Shown here piece after piece: positions 8,417 through 18,035 of a stretch of 64,000 bases of DNA; the first letter of the stretch is position 1; each line of letters opens with the position of its first letter. The notes below the pieces were generated by a model. It was not told the DNA's origin. It searched no databases and was given only the letters and a program-made list of their open reading frames with translations. The stretch lies in assembly GCF_009938015.1 (NCBI RefSeq), contig NZ_AP021884.1:1227501-1291500 (forward strand), given 5' to 3'. This DNA comes from Sulfuriferula plumbiphila. Lineage in GTDB: Bacteria; Pseudomonadota; Gammaproteobacteria; Burkholderiales; Sulfuriferulaceae. A program made the translations under genes and the position numbers.

Positions 8417-9877
8417 TCAGATACCAGTCTTGGTAGCGGCTGCGCCGAATGCAAGCGTCGCCAGCAGCAGTGCGTCGATGTCGCTGGTATGAGTGCGGTG
8501 ATTGACGATCGCTGCACGAATCGCGACGTGGCCGTCGATGCTCGTTGTTGACGGCGCGGCGATGCCCGACTCCTGCAGGGCGGCAGCAATATGCGTGTTG
8601 ACCTGGTCGGCATTGTCGCTGCGGTAGCGGAAGCAGACGATGTTCAGTGCCACCGGCGCCATCAGTTCCAGCATCGGCATGGCCTCGATACGCTGCTTCA
8701 TGTACTGGGCCAGTGCGCAGGTGCCGGAAATCACCTGGCCAAGCTGCTCCGCACCGTAGACTTTGATGGTGAACCAGGTTTTCAGTGCCCGGAAACCACG
8801 CGACAGATCCGGCCCGAAGTCGCACGGCCAGGGCGATCCGCCGGCCATGCCGCGAGCTTCCCGGCGCAGATAGGCCGCGGGTGAAGCAAAGGTGCTGTGG
8901 TGCAGCGTGCCGTCCCGCACCAGGATAAACCCCGCATCGTAGGGTACCTGACCCCATTTATGGAAGTCGAAGGCGATCGAGTCCGCGCGCTCGATACCGA
9001 GCAGGCGCGGTGCAATATCCGGGGCGAGCATGGCGAGTGCCCCGTAAGCGCCATCGACATGAAACCACAGCGCTTCCCGGTGGGCGATGTCCGCCAGGAC
9101 GTCGAGATTATCGACGGCACCGACATCGACCGTACCCGCCGTCGCGGCGATGAAGAACGGGGTGAAACCGGCGCTGCGATCTGCTGCGATGGCCCGTTCG
9201 AGTGTTGGGGTATCCATCTGGTACTGATCATTCATCGGGATGATGCGCAGGGCATCGATACCGAGACCGGAAAGGTCCATCGCCTGCGCGATACAGCCGT
9301 GCGCACCAGCGGAAGTGTAGGCGGTGAGGCGTTTGCCACCGGCAGCGACGCCCTGCTGGCGCACACCGACGCCAAGCGCTGCGGTGCGGGCAACCAGGAC
9401 GCCAATCAGGTTGGCCATGGAGGTGCCGGTCACAAACAGGCCGCTGGCAGTTACGGGAAAGCCGAACAGTTCGCGCATCCACTGCAACACCTGGCGTTCC
9501 ACCTCGATGGGCATTTGGTCGCGTCCACCCAGATTTGCGTTCAATCCCGCCGCCAGCATCTCCGCCAGCATGCCCACCGGCGTGCCGCCGCCATGGACCC
9601 AGCCCATAAAACCGGGATGCGCGTTCCCCACCGCAAACGGCAACACATCGCGCATGAAACTTGCATGCACCGTGCCGAGATCGGTCGGTTGCCGGGGGAG
9701 CGTTTCGTGGAACAGATTACGCACTTGCTGCGGGACCGGCTGCCATACCGGACGCTCCCGGATATGCTCCAGGTAGTCCAGCATGTCGTCGAGCATGCGA
9801 TGGCCCTGGGCGCGGAGTTCTTGCCAATCTGACGGATCAAGCGTGTGTTGAGAAGTCCCGTGGCTATCTTTGTTCAT
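8417..9877 (-). CDS. Pyridoxal-dependent group II amino acid decarboxylase
   Basis: Start ATG at 9877 (MNKDSHGTSQHTL) gives 486 residues, typical of aromatic-amino-acid/glutamate/DAP-aminobutyrate type decarboxylases. The family signature is clear: HVDGAYGALAML (PLP-pairing Asp and substrate loop) and SIAFDFHKWGQVPYDAG with the Schiff-base lysine near residue 307. N-terminal HPGFMGWVHGGGTPVG matches the substrate-binding glycine-rich segment of the family. The substrate cannot be told from sequence. It is the first gene of the decarboxylase / ATP-grasp / PLP-enzyme cassette, so it probably supplies an amine. No good ribosome site is visible at the chosen start; TTG at 9886 is the alternative. 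Confidence 0.9.
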   Translation of the reverse strand: MNKDSHGTSQHTLDPSDWQELRAQGHRMLDDMLDYLEHIRERPVWQPVPQQVRNLFHETLPRQPTDLGTVHASFMRDVLPFAVGNAHPGFMGWVHGGGTPVGMLAEMLAAGLNANLGGRDQMPIEVERQVLQWMRELFGFPVTASGLFVTGTSMANLIGVLVARTAALGVGVRQQGVAAGGKRLTAYTSAGAHGCIAQAMDLSGLGIDALRIIPMNDQYQMDTPTLERAIAADRSAGFTPFFIAATAGTVDVGAVDNLDVLADIAHREALWFHVDGAYGALAMLAPDIAPRLLGIERADSIAFDFHKWGQVPYDAGFILVRDGTLHHSTFASPAAYLRREARGMAGGSPWPCDFGPDLSRGFRALKTWFTIKVYGAEQLGQVISGTCALAQYMKQRIEAMPMLELMAPVALNIVCFRYRSDNADQVNTHIAAALQESGIAAPSTTSIDGHVAIRAAIVNHRTHTSDIDALLLATLAFGAAATKTGI

Positions 9878-10357
9878 GTGAGCCAAGCAAATTTCTGATC
9901 TGGACGAAAGGCATAGGTTACCTCAAATGCCACACGAAAAAGATCCTGCCCATGGAAAACCGCAAAGACGAATACCTGCGGTGCAGGGCGTGTGTTGGCA
10001 CGCCCCGGGCTGTCAGCCAGATGGGTGCCGGCAACCAGACGGGAATAAACAGTGTCGTTTCCCGGACTCTATGTGCGATAGCGTACAGCGCGTCCCGGGA
10101 AGGAAGGACACACTGTTCAGGCAGTCCATGAAAACTGTTCGTCCAGGAGATTCGAAATGCCTGTCTCATCCAACGCAATCCAAGCAACCGTGACTGCGTG
10201 TGCTCACCCCGCTGTGCGCAATATTGACACCTGGACTCTGCTGGGGCTCGCCATGCTTGGCGTGCGACTGGTTCAAGGATGTGGTTGGCGCGTCGTGAGT
10301 TTCCGGCGAAGGATCGCATCTTGCCCATATTTGTCGTAATCGAAGGAGGCTTCAAGC
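9878..10357. other. Intergenic region between divergent genes, no gene seen
   Basis: About 480 bases separate the decarboxylase and the VIT transporter, which are transcribed away from each other. I see no convincing coding frame. A 7-bp hairpin, GGGCGTG-N6-CACGCCC, lies at 9986-10005. Promoters for both neighbours must lie here, but none matches consensus well enough to call. Confidence 0.5.
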
Positions 10358-11053
10358 ATGCCTGCACGCCACCGGGAACGACATCGCACACAACGCATCG
10401 GCTGGTTACGCGCAGCGGTATTGGGTGCGAACGACGGTATCGTTTCCACAGCGAGCCTGGTGCTCGGTGTCGCTGCTGCCCATGCGACGCATGGCAGTAT
10501 CCTGGTCGCCGGAGTCGCGGGCCTGGTTGCGGGTGCCATGTCGATGGCTACCGGTGAATACGTGTCTGTCCATTCACAGGCAGACACCGAACAGGCTGAA
10601 CTCAAGCTGGAGCGCAAGGAACTGGAAACAGATGACCAGGGCGAGCACAAGGAGCTGACAGCAATCTACATCGGTCGCGGCCTCGATCCCGCGCTTGCGC
10701 AGCAGGTCGCGGAACAACTCATGGCACATGACGCACTCGGCGCGCATGCCCGCGACGAGCTTGGCATTTCTGCCACGCTCAGTGCGCGCCCAACGCTGGC
10801 TGCGTTGGCGTCGGCTGGCTCCTTCGCTGTTGGCGCGGTCATGCCGCTGCTGGTCGTGGCGCTCGCTCCCCATACGAGTCTGATTCCTCTTGTCTCGGGA
10901 ACTTCACTGGTGTTCCTGGCGTTCCTGGGTGGGTTGGCAGCGTACGTGGGCGGCGCACGTGTGATGGCGGGCGTAATGCGTGTCACGTTCTGGGGTGCAC
11001 TGGCCATGGGATTGACCGCAGGGGTCGGAGCGCTGCTCGGTACTGTGGCGTGA
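10358..11053 (+). CDS. VIT1/CCC1 family Fe2+/Mn2+ transporter
   Basis: A 231-residue membrane protein starting after a strong AAGGAGG ribosome site. The N-terminus has the family signature LGANDGIVSTASLVLGV (about residues 23-39) followed by GAMSMATGEYVSV, the loop that binds metal in VIT proteins. A charged helical segment (about 75-140) rich in Glu fits the cytosolic metal-binding domain. Three hydrophobic segments follow to the C-terminus. VIT/CCC1 members export ferrous iron or manganese from the cytosol. Its neighbours do not add information; it stands alone between intergenic regions. Confidence 0.9.
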   Translation: MPARHRERHRTQRIGWLRAAVLGANDGIVSTASLVLGVAAAHATHGSILVAGVAGLVAGAMSMATGEYVSVHSQADTEQAELKLERKELETDDQGEHKELTAIYIGRGLDPALAQQVAEQLMAHDALGAHARDELGISATLSARPTLAALASAGSFAVGAVMPLLVVALAPHTSLIPLVSGTSLVFLAFLGGLAAYVGGARVMAGVMRVTFWGALAMGLTAGVGALLGTVA

Positions 11054-11438
11054 ACACGACCAACACTCCAGGATGTCACGCAGCCTTTATATACACAGCA
11101 CGCCAAGGGTAAACCGAGATGATCTACTTAAGGGCACCTCTAAAAAACGCGAAGAATTTCACGCCGCCCTTCTTTCAGGGGCAATACAACCGAGCGCGGT
11201 GTTTTTCAACCGTTCCCCGATGAAGATGTTTCCACATTGCATTGTTTATTAATGGCTATTATTTTGTACGCGGCAGGAACGATTTTTGCCTCAGACAGCA
11301 AATATGAGGTTGGCATGATCTTCACAGCAACAAGCGATGCAGCCTGGCTGCCGCAAAGATGCAATGACGGTCGCTCATCACGCCCGCGCGGCGCAGCCGG
11401 CGAGACCCCGGATCCCCCCGAAAAGAAGGAGCTTCAAA
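11054..11438. other. Intergenic region with a possible IS end
   Basis: No coding frame is convincing. GGGCACCTCTAAAAAA at 11132-11146 resembles the terminal sequence of some IS elements (family recollection only), but I find no matching inverted copy nearby, so at most it is a relic. The promoter of the downstream carbon cluster should lie in this stretch. Confidence 0.35.
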
Positions 11439-12458
11439 ATGCAGATTGGCATGATAGGCCTGGGACGTATGGGCAGCAATATGGTGCGGCGCCTGATGCG
11501 GGGAGGGCACCCATGCGTGGTGTACAACCGCCATGGCGAAGCCGTCGAGGCACTCCGCAGCCAGGGCGCTGTCGGCACGGTTTCGCTTGAGGATTTTGTC
11601 GCCCGCCTGACCAAGCCGCGCGCGGTCTGGCTGATGGTGCCGGCGACGGTCGTGGATGAGGTGCTGGCGCAACTGGTGCCGCTGCTTGAAGCGGGCGACA
11701 TCGTCATTGATGGCGGTAACTCGTATTACCGCGACGATATGCGGCGCGCGGCCGAATTGCAGCAGGCTGGGGTGCATTATGTGGATGTGGGCACCAGCGG
11801 CGGCGTTGCCGGGCTGGAACGCGGCTATTGCCTGATGATCGGCGGCGAGAAAGACATTGTCCGGTACCTTGATCCGGTGTTTGCCACGCTTGCCCCCGGC
11901 GTGGGCACGGCACCGCGCACTCCGGGCCGGCACAAGCCCGACGCCAGCGCCGAACAGGGCTACCTGCACTGCGGTCCGGTTGGTGCCGGGCACTTCGTCA
12001 AGATGGTCCACAACGGGATCGAATATGGCCTGATGGCGGCTTATGCCGAGGGCCTGAACATCCTGCGCAATGCCAACGCCGGCAAGCGCTCGCGCGACAG
12101 CGATGCCGAGACCGCGCCGATGCGCAACCCGGAGTATTACCAGTATGAGCTGGACCTGCCCGAGATCGCGGAAGTGTGGCGGCGCGGCAGCGTGGTGGCG
12201 TCCTGGCTGCTCGACCTGACCGCAGCGGCGCTGGCCGAGGATGCCGAGCTCACCGGGTTCTCGGGACGTGTATCGGATTCGGGCGAGGGGCGCTGGACGG
12301 CACTGGCCGCCATCGACGAGGGCGTGCCGGCACCGGTCCTCAGCGCGGCGCTATTCGAACGCTTTGCTTCGCGCGGCGATGCCGACTATGCCAACCGGCT
12401 CCTGTCCGCGATGCGCAAGCAGTTTGGCGGGCATGATGAGAAGAAAGAAGGGCGCTGA
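11439..12458 (+). CDS. gnd: 6-phosphogluconate dehydrogenase (decarboxylating), short type
   Basis: Converts 6-phosphogluconate to ribulose 5-phosphate and CO2 with reduction of NAD(P)+. The 339-residue product starts [15 protein letters not shown] (nucleotide-binding GxGxxG at residues 7-12) after a GAAGGAG ribosome site; longer upstream frames lack one. Family motifs include [22 protein letters not shown] and [13 protein letters not shown]. The length fits the short, often NAD-preferring GndA/YqeC type and not the ~470-residue enterobacterial form. It heads a tight operon and ends one base before zwf begins. Confidence 0.95.
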   Translation: MQIGMIGLGRMGSNMVRRLMRGGHPCVVYNRHGEAVEALRSQGAVGTVSLEDFVARLTKPRAVWLMVPATVVDEVLAQLVPLLEAGDIVIDGGNSYYRDDMRRAAELQQAGVHYVDVGTSGGVAGLERGYCLMIGGEKDIVRYLDPVFATLAPGVGTAPRTPGRHKPDASAEQGYLHCGPVGAGHFVKMVHNGIEYGLMAAYAEGLNILRNANAGKRSRDSDAETAPMRNPEYYQYELDLPEIAEVWRRGSVVASWLLDLTAAALAEDAELTGFSGRVSDSGEGRWTALAAIDEGVPAPVLSAALFERFASRGDADYANRLLSAMRKQFGGHDEKKEGR

Positions 12459-12459
12459 G

Positions 12460-13872
12460 ATGGGCCATGCCGATAGCCGCACCACGCCGGCCGATGCGCT
12501 GGTGATCTTTGGCGTGACCGGCGACCTTGCCCACAAGATGATCTTTCCGGCGCTCTATGCGATGGCCAGGCGCGGTGTCCTCAACGTGCCGGTGGTCGGC
12601 GTCGCCGCCTCGAAATGGAGCCTGGCGCAACTGCGCAAACGGGCGACGGACAGTATCAGGCACGCCGGCAGGATCGATGACCGCGCCGCCTTCGAGCATC
12701 TTCTTTCACTGCTCCGGTATGTGGGCGGCGACTACACCGACCTGGCTACGTTCAAGGCGCTCAAGCAGGCGCTGGGCGATGCCCGGCGCCCGGCGCATTA
12801 CCTCGCCATCCCGCCTGCGCTGTTCGCCACGGTGATCAAAGGGCTCGGTACTGCGGACCTGGCCGATCAGGCGCGCGTCATCGTCGAAAAACCGTTCGGA
12901 CGCGACCTGGCTTCGGCGCGGGAACTCAACCGCATCGCGCTGTCGGTGTTCGCGGAAGACGCGATCTTCCGCATCGACCACTATCTCGGAAAAGAGGCGA
13001 TCATGAATATCCTCTATTTCCGCTTCGCCAATTCATTCCTCGAGCCGATCTGGAACCGCAACCACGTGGCCAGTGTGCAGATCACGCTGGCCGAGGATTT
13101 CGGCGTGAACGGGCGCGGTGCATTTTACGAAAGCGCCGGTTGCCTGCGCGACGTCATCCAGAACCACCTGTTCCAGATTGCCGCGCTGCTGGCCATGGAG
13201 CCGCCCGCTTATCAGGGCTATGGCGCCGTGCACAGCGAGAAAGCCAAGGTGTTCCAGGCGATGCGCCCGCTGCACCCGGACGACGTGGTGCGCGGCCAGT
13301 ACGCCGGTTACCGCAAAGAGCCGGGCGTGGCGAAGGACTCGGACGTCGAGACGTTCTGCGCCCTGCGGCTGTTCATCGACTCGTGGCGCTGGGAAGGGGT
13401 GCCGTGGTACCTGCGTTCCGGTAAATGCCTGGCTGCAACGGCGGCCGAGGTCCTGGTAGAACTGAAACCGCCACCGCAGAGGCTGTTCGACGATTCAGCG
13501 CCGCTGGCCGGGCGCGCCAATTACCTGCGCTTCCGGCTCTCGCCCAACTCCGCCGTCGCCCTCGCCGCGCGCGTCAAGCGCGCAGGCAAGGAGTTCGTCG
13601 GCGACCAGCGCGAGCTCTATCTGCTGGATGCACAGCCGGGAGAGGAAACACCCTACGAGCGGCTGCTGGGCGACGCCATGGCCGGCGACGGGGCGCTGTT
13701 CACCCGTGAGGATGCGGTTGAGGCCGCCTGGGCGGTGGTCGATCCCGTCCTTGACACACACCACCGGGCGCACCGCTACAAGCCCGGCAGCTGGGGGCCG
13801 AAACAGGCTGACGCGCTCATTGCGGCACACGGTAGCTGGCACAACCCGATACCGGTGAAGGCGGCAAAATGA
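12460..13872 (+). CDS. zwf: Glucose-6-phosphate 1-dehydrogenase
   Basis: Oxidises glucose 6-phosphate to 6-phosphogluconolactone, giving NADPH. Start ATG at 12460 lies one base after the gnd stop and yields 470 residues, a normal size. The N-terminus [16 protein letters not shown] is the Rossmann dinucleotide motif (G-x-x-G-D-L-A), and RIDHYLGKE at 171-179 is the catalytic/substrate signature with its His and Lys. The open frame extends upstream inside gnd but those codons are antisense-quality shadow. No 6-phosphogluconolactonase gene accompanies it; instead a HAD phosphatase gene overlaps its end by four bases. Confidence 0.97.
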   Translation: MGHADSRTTPADALVIFGVTGDLAHKMIFPALYAMARRGVLNVPVVGVAASKWSLAQLRKRATDSIRHAGRIDDRAAFEHLLSLLRYVGGDYTDLATFKALKQALGDARRPAHYLAIPPALFATVIKGLGTADLADQARVIVEKPFGRDLASARELNRIALSVFAEDAIFRIDHYLGKEAIMNILYFRFANSFLEPIWNRNHVASVQITLAEDFGVNGRGAFYESAGCLRDVIQNHLFQIAALLAMEPPAYQGYGAVHSEKAKVFQAMRPLHPDDVVRGQYAGYRKEPGVAKDSDVETFCALRLFIDSWRWEGVPWYLRSGKCLAATAAEVLVELKPPPQRLFDDSAPLAGRANYLRFRLSPNSAVALAARVKRAGKEFVGDQRELYLLDAQPGEETPYERLLGDAMAGDGALFTREDAVEAAWAVVDPVLDTHHRAHRYKPGSWGPKQADALIAAHGSWHNPIPVKAAK

Positions 13873-14564
13873 CAGCGGCGAACGAAGTGGTGTTCCTGCT
13901 GGACGTGGACAATACCCTGCTCGATAACGATCGCATCGTAGCCGACCTGGGCAGCCATCTTGCGCATGAGTTTGGTGAACCGAGCCGGAATCGATACTGG
14001 GAAATTTTCGAAGCGCTGCGCGTTGAACTCGGCTATGCGGACTACCTTGGCGCGTTGCAACGCTACCGTTTGGGCGCCATGAATGATCCGCGCTTGCTGA
14101 TGATGTCTTCATTTCTGGTGGACTATGCGTTTGCAGAGCGCTTGTATCCTGGCGCGCTCGACGTCATCGCACATCTGCGCCGTTGGGGAGCAACGGTGAT
14201 TCTGTCGGATGGCGACGTGGTGTTCCAGCCGCGCAAGACACAGCGATCGGGATTGTGGGACGCGGTCGAGGGCCGGGTGCTGATTTACCTGCACAAAGAG
14301 AAAATGCTCGATGACATCGAGCAGCGTTACCCGGCTCGCCATTACGTCATGGTGGACGACAAGCTGCGCATTCTGGCGGCGATGAAAAAGGTCTGGGGAG
14401 ATCGTCTGACAACCGTCTTCCCGCGCCAGGGACACTACGCGCTCGACCCCGGGAATAGCGCCGCCTATCCGCCCGCTGACATCACGATTGAGCGTATCGG
14501 CGGCCTGATCAATTACGATTTTTCCGCCTTGCCCGGCCCCCCCCAGGCCGGCTGCACGCTATAG
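13869..14564 (+). CDS. HAD family hydrolase
   Basis: A 231-residue cytosolic protein overlapping the zwf stop by four bases (ATGA), so translation is probably coupled. HAD motif I is [12 protein letters not shown] with the nucleophile Asp12 and general acid Asp14; motif II is VILSDGD; a late MVDDKLR carries the motif IV acidic pair. Family members are mostly phosphatases. It sits where pgl might be expected between oxidative and non-oxidative pentose phosphate genes. It is not homologous to known lactonases, and a sugar-phosphate phosphatase is the more natural guess. Confidence 0.85.
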   Translation: MTAANEVVFLLDVDNTLLDNDRIVADLGSHLAHEFGEPSRNRYWEIFEALRVELGYADYLGALQRYRLGAMNDPRLLMMSSFLVDYAFAERLYPGALDVIAHLRRWGATVILSDGDVVFQPRKTQRSGLWDAVEGRVLIYLHKEKMLDDIEQRYPARHYVMVDDKLRILAAMKKVWGDRLTTVFPRQGHYALDPGNSAAYPPADITIERIGGLINYDFSALPGPPQAGCTL

Positions 14565-14572
14565 GAGATACC

Positions 14573-15676
14573 ATGAAAGCCACACAACAACTGCACCATC
14601 TCGGGCAAAGCCTCTGGCTCGACAACATCACGCGCGGGCTGCTGACGAGCGGCACACTGGGCCGCTATATCAGCGAGCTTTCCGTAACCGGGCTGACCTC
14701 CAACCCGACGATCTTCGATCAGGCCATCGGGAATGCCGGCTTCTACGACGCCGCCATCCGCCACAAAGCGCTGGCCGGCAAGTCGGGCGAAGCACTCTTT
14801 TTAGAACTGGCGCTGGAGGACCTGACCCAGGCCGCCGATCTGTTGCGTCCGGTCCACGACGCCACCGGTGGCGTTGACGGCTGGGTATCGCTGGAGGTTT
14901 CGCCGTTGCTGGCGGACGACACGGTCGGCACGATTCAGGCGGCAGTGCAACTGCATGCACAGGCGCAACGTCCGAACCTTTTCATCAAGATACCCGGCAC
15001 CCGTGCAGGCATTGCTGCGATCGAGGAGACGATCTTCGCCGGCGTGCCGGTGAATGTGACCTTGCTGTTCTCGCGCGAGCACTACATCGCCGCAGCCGAG
15101 GCGTATATGCGCGGTCTCGAACGGCGCATCGCTGCCGGCCTCGATGCCAGGGTCGCTTCCGTGGCCTCGATTTTCGTCAGCCGCTGGGACGTCGCCATCC
15201 AGGACAGGGTTCCGGACGCGCTGCGCAACCGCCTCGGCATTGCCATCGCCATGCGCACCTACCAAGCCTATTGCGATCTGCTGGCCGCGCCGCGCTGGCA
15301 AAAATTGGCCGACGCCGGCGCCCGGCCGCAACGCCTGCTGTGGGCCAGCACCGGTACAAAAGACCCCGGCGCCTCGGACACGCTTTATGTTGAGGCGCTG
15401 GCGGCGCCGGATACCATCAACACCCTCCCCGAAAAGACGCTGCTCGCCTTTGCCGAGCATGGCAAAGTGAAAGGTGTCTTGCCGCCTGACGGCGGTGATG
15501 CCGAAGCGCTGCTCGCCGAGTTTGCGCGCGCCGGGGTCGACGATGCAGCGCTCGCCAGCCAACTCCAGCGCGAGGGTACCCGGTCTTTCACCCAATCCTG
15601 GCGCGACCTGATGGAGCGCATTGCGTCAAAAAGCGCCGCGCTGACGCAGACCCGCCCAGATGGAGCCAAGCCATGA
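14573..15676 (+). CDS. tal: Transaldolase
   Basis: Transfers a dihydroxyacetone unit between sugar phosphates in the non-oxidative pentose phosphate pathway. The 367-residue length and the start (LGQSLWLDNITRGLL, then SVTGLTSNPTIFD) match the longer actinobacterial/cyanobacterial-type Tal. The Schiff-base lysine is Lys139 in LFIKIPGT, and VNVTLLFS and SVASIFVSRWD are family blocks. Starts eight bases after the HAD gene stop with an ATAGGAGAT ribosome site, and its stop overlaps the tkt start by four bases. Confidence 0.96.
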   Translation: MKATQQLHHLGQSLWLDNITRGLLTSGTLGRYISELSVTGLTSNPTIFDQAIGNAGFYDAAIRHKALAGKSGEALFLELALEDLTQAADLLRPVHDATGGVDGWVSLEVSPLLADDTVGTIQAAVQLHAQAQRPNLFIKIPGTRAGIAAIEETIFAGVPVNVTLLFSREHYIAAAEAYMRGLERRIAAGLDARVASVASIFVSRWDVAIQDRVPDALRNRLGIAIAMRTYQAYCDLLAAPRWQKLADAGARPQRLLWASTGTKDPGASDTLYVEALAAPDTINTLPEKTLLAFAEHGKVKGVLPPDGGDAEALLAEFARAGVDDAALASQLQREGTRSFTQSWRDLMERIASKSAALTQTRPDGAKP

Positions 15677-17757
15677 CAGCCGCAGCGCAACTCGACCAGC
15701 TGTGCATCAATACCCTGCGCACGCTTTCCATCGACGCCGTGCAGCAGGCGCAGTCCGGGCATCCCGGTACGCCCATGGACGCCGCGCCGACGGCCTACTG
15801 TCTGTGGCAGCGTTTTCTGCGTTACGACCCGCAGAATCCCGACTGGCCGAACCGCGATCGCTTCGTGCTGTCGTCCGGTCACGCCTCGATGCTGCTGTAT
15901 GGCCTGCTTTACCTGTGCGGGGTCAAGGCACTGAGCCCAAGCTATGAACAGGCCGGCGGTGTGGCGGTGACGCTCGACGATATCAAGCGCTTTCGCCAGG
16001 CCGGCAGCCGCTGTACCGGCCATCCCGAGTATGGCTGGACCTCTGGCGTGGAGACCACCACCGGGCCGCTTGGGCAAGGTGTGGCGACGAGCGTCGGCAT
16101 GGCCATCGCGGAACGCTGGCTGGCGGCTACCTACAACCGTCCCGGCTACGATCTGTTCGAGCATAGGGTGTATGCCCTGTGCGGCGACGGCGACATGATG
16201 GAAGGGATCAGCAGCGAGGCCGCGTCACTGGCCGGCCACCTCCAGCTTGCCAAGCTGTGCTGGATCTACGACGACAACCACATCAGCATCGAGGGTTCGA
16301 CCCGCATCGCATTCACCGAGGATGTGGCGGTGCGCTTTCTCGGCTACGGCTGGAATGTCACGCGCGTCGCCGATGCCAACGACCTGGAGCAGTTGACGCG
16401 CGCCTACAACACTTTTCTCGACACCCATGATCGTCCCACCCTGATTATCGTGCAGAGTCACATCGGCTACGGCGCACCGCACAAACAGGACAGCAAGGAA
16501 GCGCACGGCGAGCCGCTCGGCGCGGAAGAGGTGCGGCTGGCGAAGGAATTCTACGGCTGGGATCCTGACACCCGGTTCCATGTGCCGGACGGCGTTCCAG
16601 AATATTTCCAGGAGCAGATTGGCCGCCGCGGCGCCAAGCTTCGCGCAGCCTGGGAGCAACTGTTCGCGGCCTATCGCAAGCAGTACCCGGATCTCGCGGA
16701 GCAGATCGATCGCATGCAGCGTCGTGACTTGCCCGCAGGCTGGGACAGCGCGCTGCCGGTGTTTCCGGCCGATGCGAAGGGCATGGCGACGCGCGATGCG
16801 TCGGGCAAAGTGCTCAACGCCATCGCCGCAAAGATGCCGTGGCTGCTGGGCGGCGCGGCAGACCTGGCACCGTCAACCAAAACCCGCTTGAGCTTCGAGT
16901 TTGCCGGCGATTTTCAGGCGCCGGGTGAGACGGGCGACTACCGCGGACGCAATTTCCACTACGGCGTGCGCGAGCACGCGATGTGCGCCATCACCAATGG
17001 GCTGAGCCTGTCGAATCTGCGGCCCTATGCCGCGAGTTTTCTGGTTTTTACCGACTACTGCCGCGGCGCGCTGAGGCTGGCCGCAATGATGGAGATTCCG
17101 GTCATCACCATCTGGACGCACGATTCGATCAGCATGGGCGAGGACGGGCCCACCCACCAGCCGGTCGAACACCTCGCGTCGTTGCGCGCGATGCCCGGCA
17201 TGCTGGTATTGCGCCCGGCGGATGCCAACGAAGTGGTGGAAGCGTGGCGCGTGATCATGCAGCTCAAGGATCGCCCTGTCTGCCTGGTGTTGACGCGGCA
17301 GGCGCTGGCGACGCTGGACCGCACCTGCTATGCGCCGGCCAGCGGCGTGGCACGCGGCGCCTACGTGCTCGCCGGCGCCCCGGATCACAAGCCGGATGTG
17401 CTTCTGCTGGCGACCGGCAGCGAAGTCGCGCTGTGCATTGCGGCTTATGAGCAACTGAAGCTGGAGGGAATCAACGCACGCGTGGTAAGCATGCCGTCGT
17501 GGGAACTGTTCGAGAGCCAGGGCCGGGACTATCGCGACAGCGTGCTGCCGCCCGAGATAACCGCGCGCGTCGCCGTGGAAGCGGCGTCCAGCTTCGGCTG
17601 GGAACGCTATACCGGCTTCGGTGGAAGCATCCTTGGCCTGGATAGCTTCGGATTGTCTGCGCCGATGAAGGTCGTTGCGCAGCACTTCGGGTTCGAACCC
17701 GCGCACGTTGCCGCCGCAGCCAGGGAACAAGTTGCGCGCCACGCTTTGAAGAAGTGA
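15673..17757 (+). CDS. tkt: Transketolase
   Basis: Thiamine-diphosphate enzyme moving two-carbon ketol units between sugar phosphates. The 694 residues include the expected parts: [15 protein letters not shown] near the N-terminus, the ThDP/metal motif GDGDMMEG followed by ISIEGSTR, the central pyrimidine domain with [10 protein letters not shown] (catalytic Glu) and [14 protein letters not shown], and [20 protein letters not shown]. The start overlaps tal by four bases. Next gene is ~280 bases on, so the gnd-zwf-HAD-tal-tkt unit probably ends here. Confidence 0.97.
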   Translation: MTAAAQLDQLCINTLRTLSIDAVQQAQSGHPGTPMDAAPTAYCLWQRFLRYDPQNPDWPNRDRFVLSSGHASMLLYGLLYLCGVKALSPSYEQAGGVAVTLDDIKRFRQAGSRCTGHPEYGWTSGVETTTGPLGQGVATSVGMAIAERWLAATYNRPGYDLFEHRVYALCGDGDMMEGISSEAASLAGHLQLAKLCWIYDDNHISIEGSTRIAFTEDVAVRFLGYGWNVTRVADANDLEQLTRAYNTFLDTHDRPTLIIVQSHIGYGAPHKQDSKEAHGEPLGAEEVRLAKEFYGWDPDTRFHVPDGVPEYFQEQIGRRGAKLRAAWEQLFAAYRKQYPDLAEQIDRMQRRDLPAGWDSALPVFPADAKGMATRDASGKVLNAIAAKMPWLLGGAADLAPSTKTRLSFEFAGDFQAPGETGDYRGRNFHYGVREHAMCAITNGLSLSNLRPYAASFLVFTDYCRGALRLAAMMEIPVITIWTHDSISMGEDGPTHQPVEHLASLRAMPGMLVLRPADANEVVEAWRVIMQLKDRPVCLVLTRQALATLDRTCYAPASGVARGAYVLAGAPDHKPDVLLLATGSEVALCIAAYEQLKLEGINARVVSMPSWELFESQGRDYRDSVLPPEITARVAVEAASSFGWERYTGFGGSILGLDSFGLSAPMKVVAQHFGFEPAHVAAAAREQVARHALKK

Positions 17758-17860
17758 GCCGGGGTTGCCCGGGTGCGGGCGCCACGCTTTCGGCCACCGG
17801 GCTGCTGCTCGGGTGGTGTTGGTCCATAGTTGACCGGCAATGCACGCTTTTCCGCTTTAC

Positions 17861-17874
17861 GTACGCCAGCGTAC
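17861..17874. promoter_or_regulatory. Small palindrome upstream of the flavin oxidoreductase
   Basis: GTACGC-CA-GCGTAC lies in the 278-base gap after tkt. It has the look of a dimeric regulator site, but no regulator gene is near and no promoter around it can be called. Confidence 0.25.
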
Positions 17875-18035
17875 ATACAGCATTCCATGCGCAGGGGACA
17901 ATTTCCACAGTGATTGAAGGCGCATAAACAGATCGAAGCGCCGATATGAGGCCTGGTGATTCTGACTGCAGCATTACGATTGGCGGCACAGAGGCAGTGC
18001 AGAAATTTCCTCATTACTTTACTGGAGATAGCGAT

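Noticed and set aside
8897-9832. A 311-codon plus-strand frame across the decarboxylase
   Set aside because: Antisense of a gene with intact PLP motifs.
13869-14564. Assigning the HAD protein as 6-phosphogluconolactonase
   Set aside because: Its motifs are those of HAD phosphatases, not of the Pgl families. Position alone is not enough.
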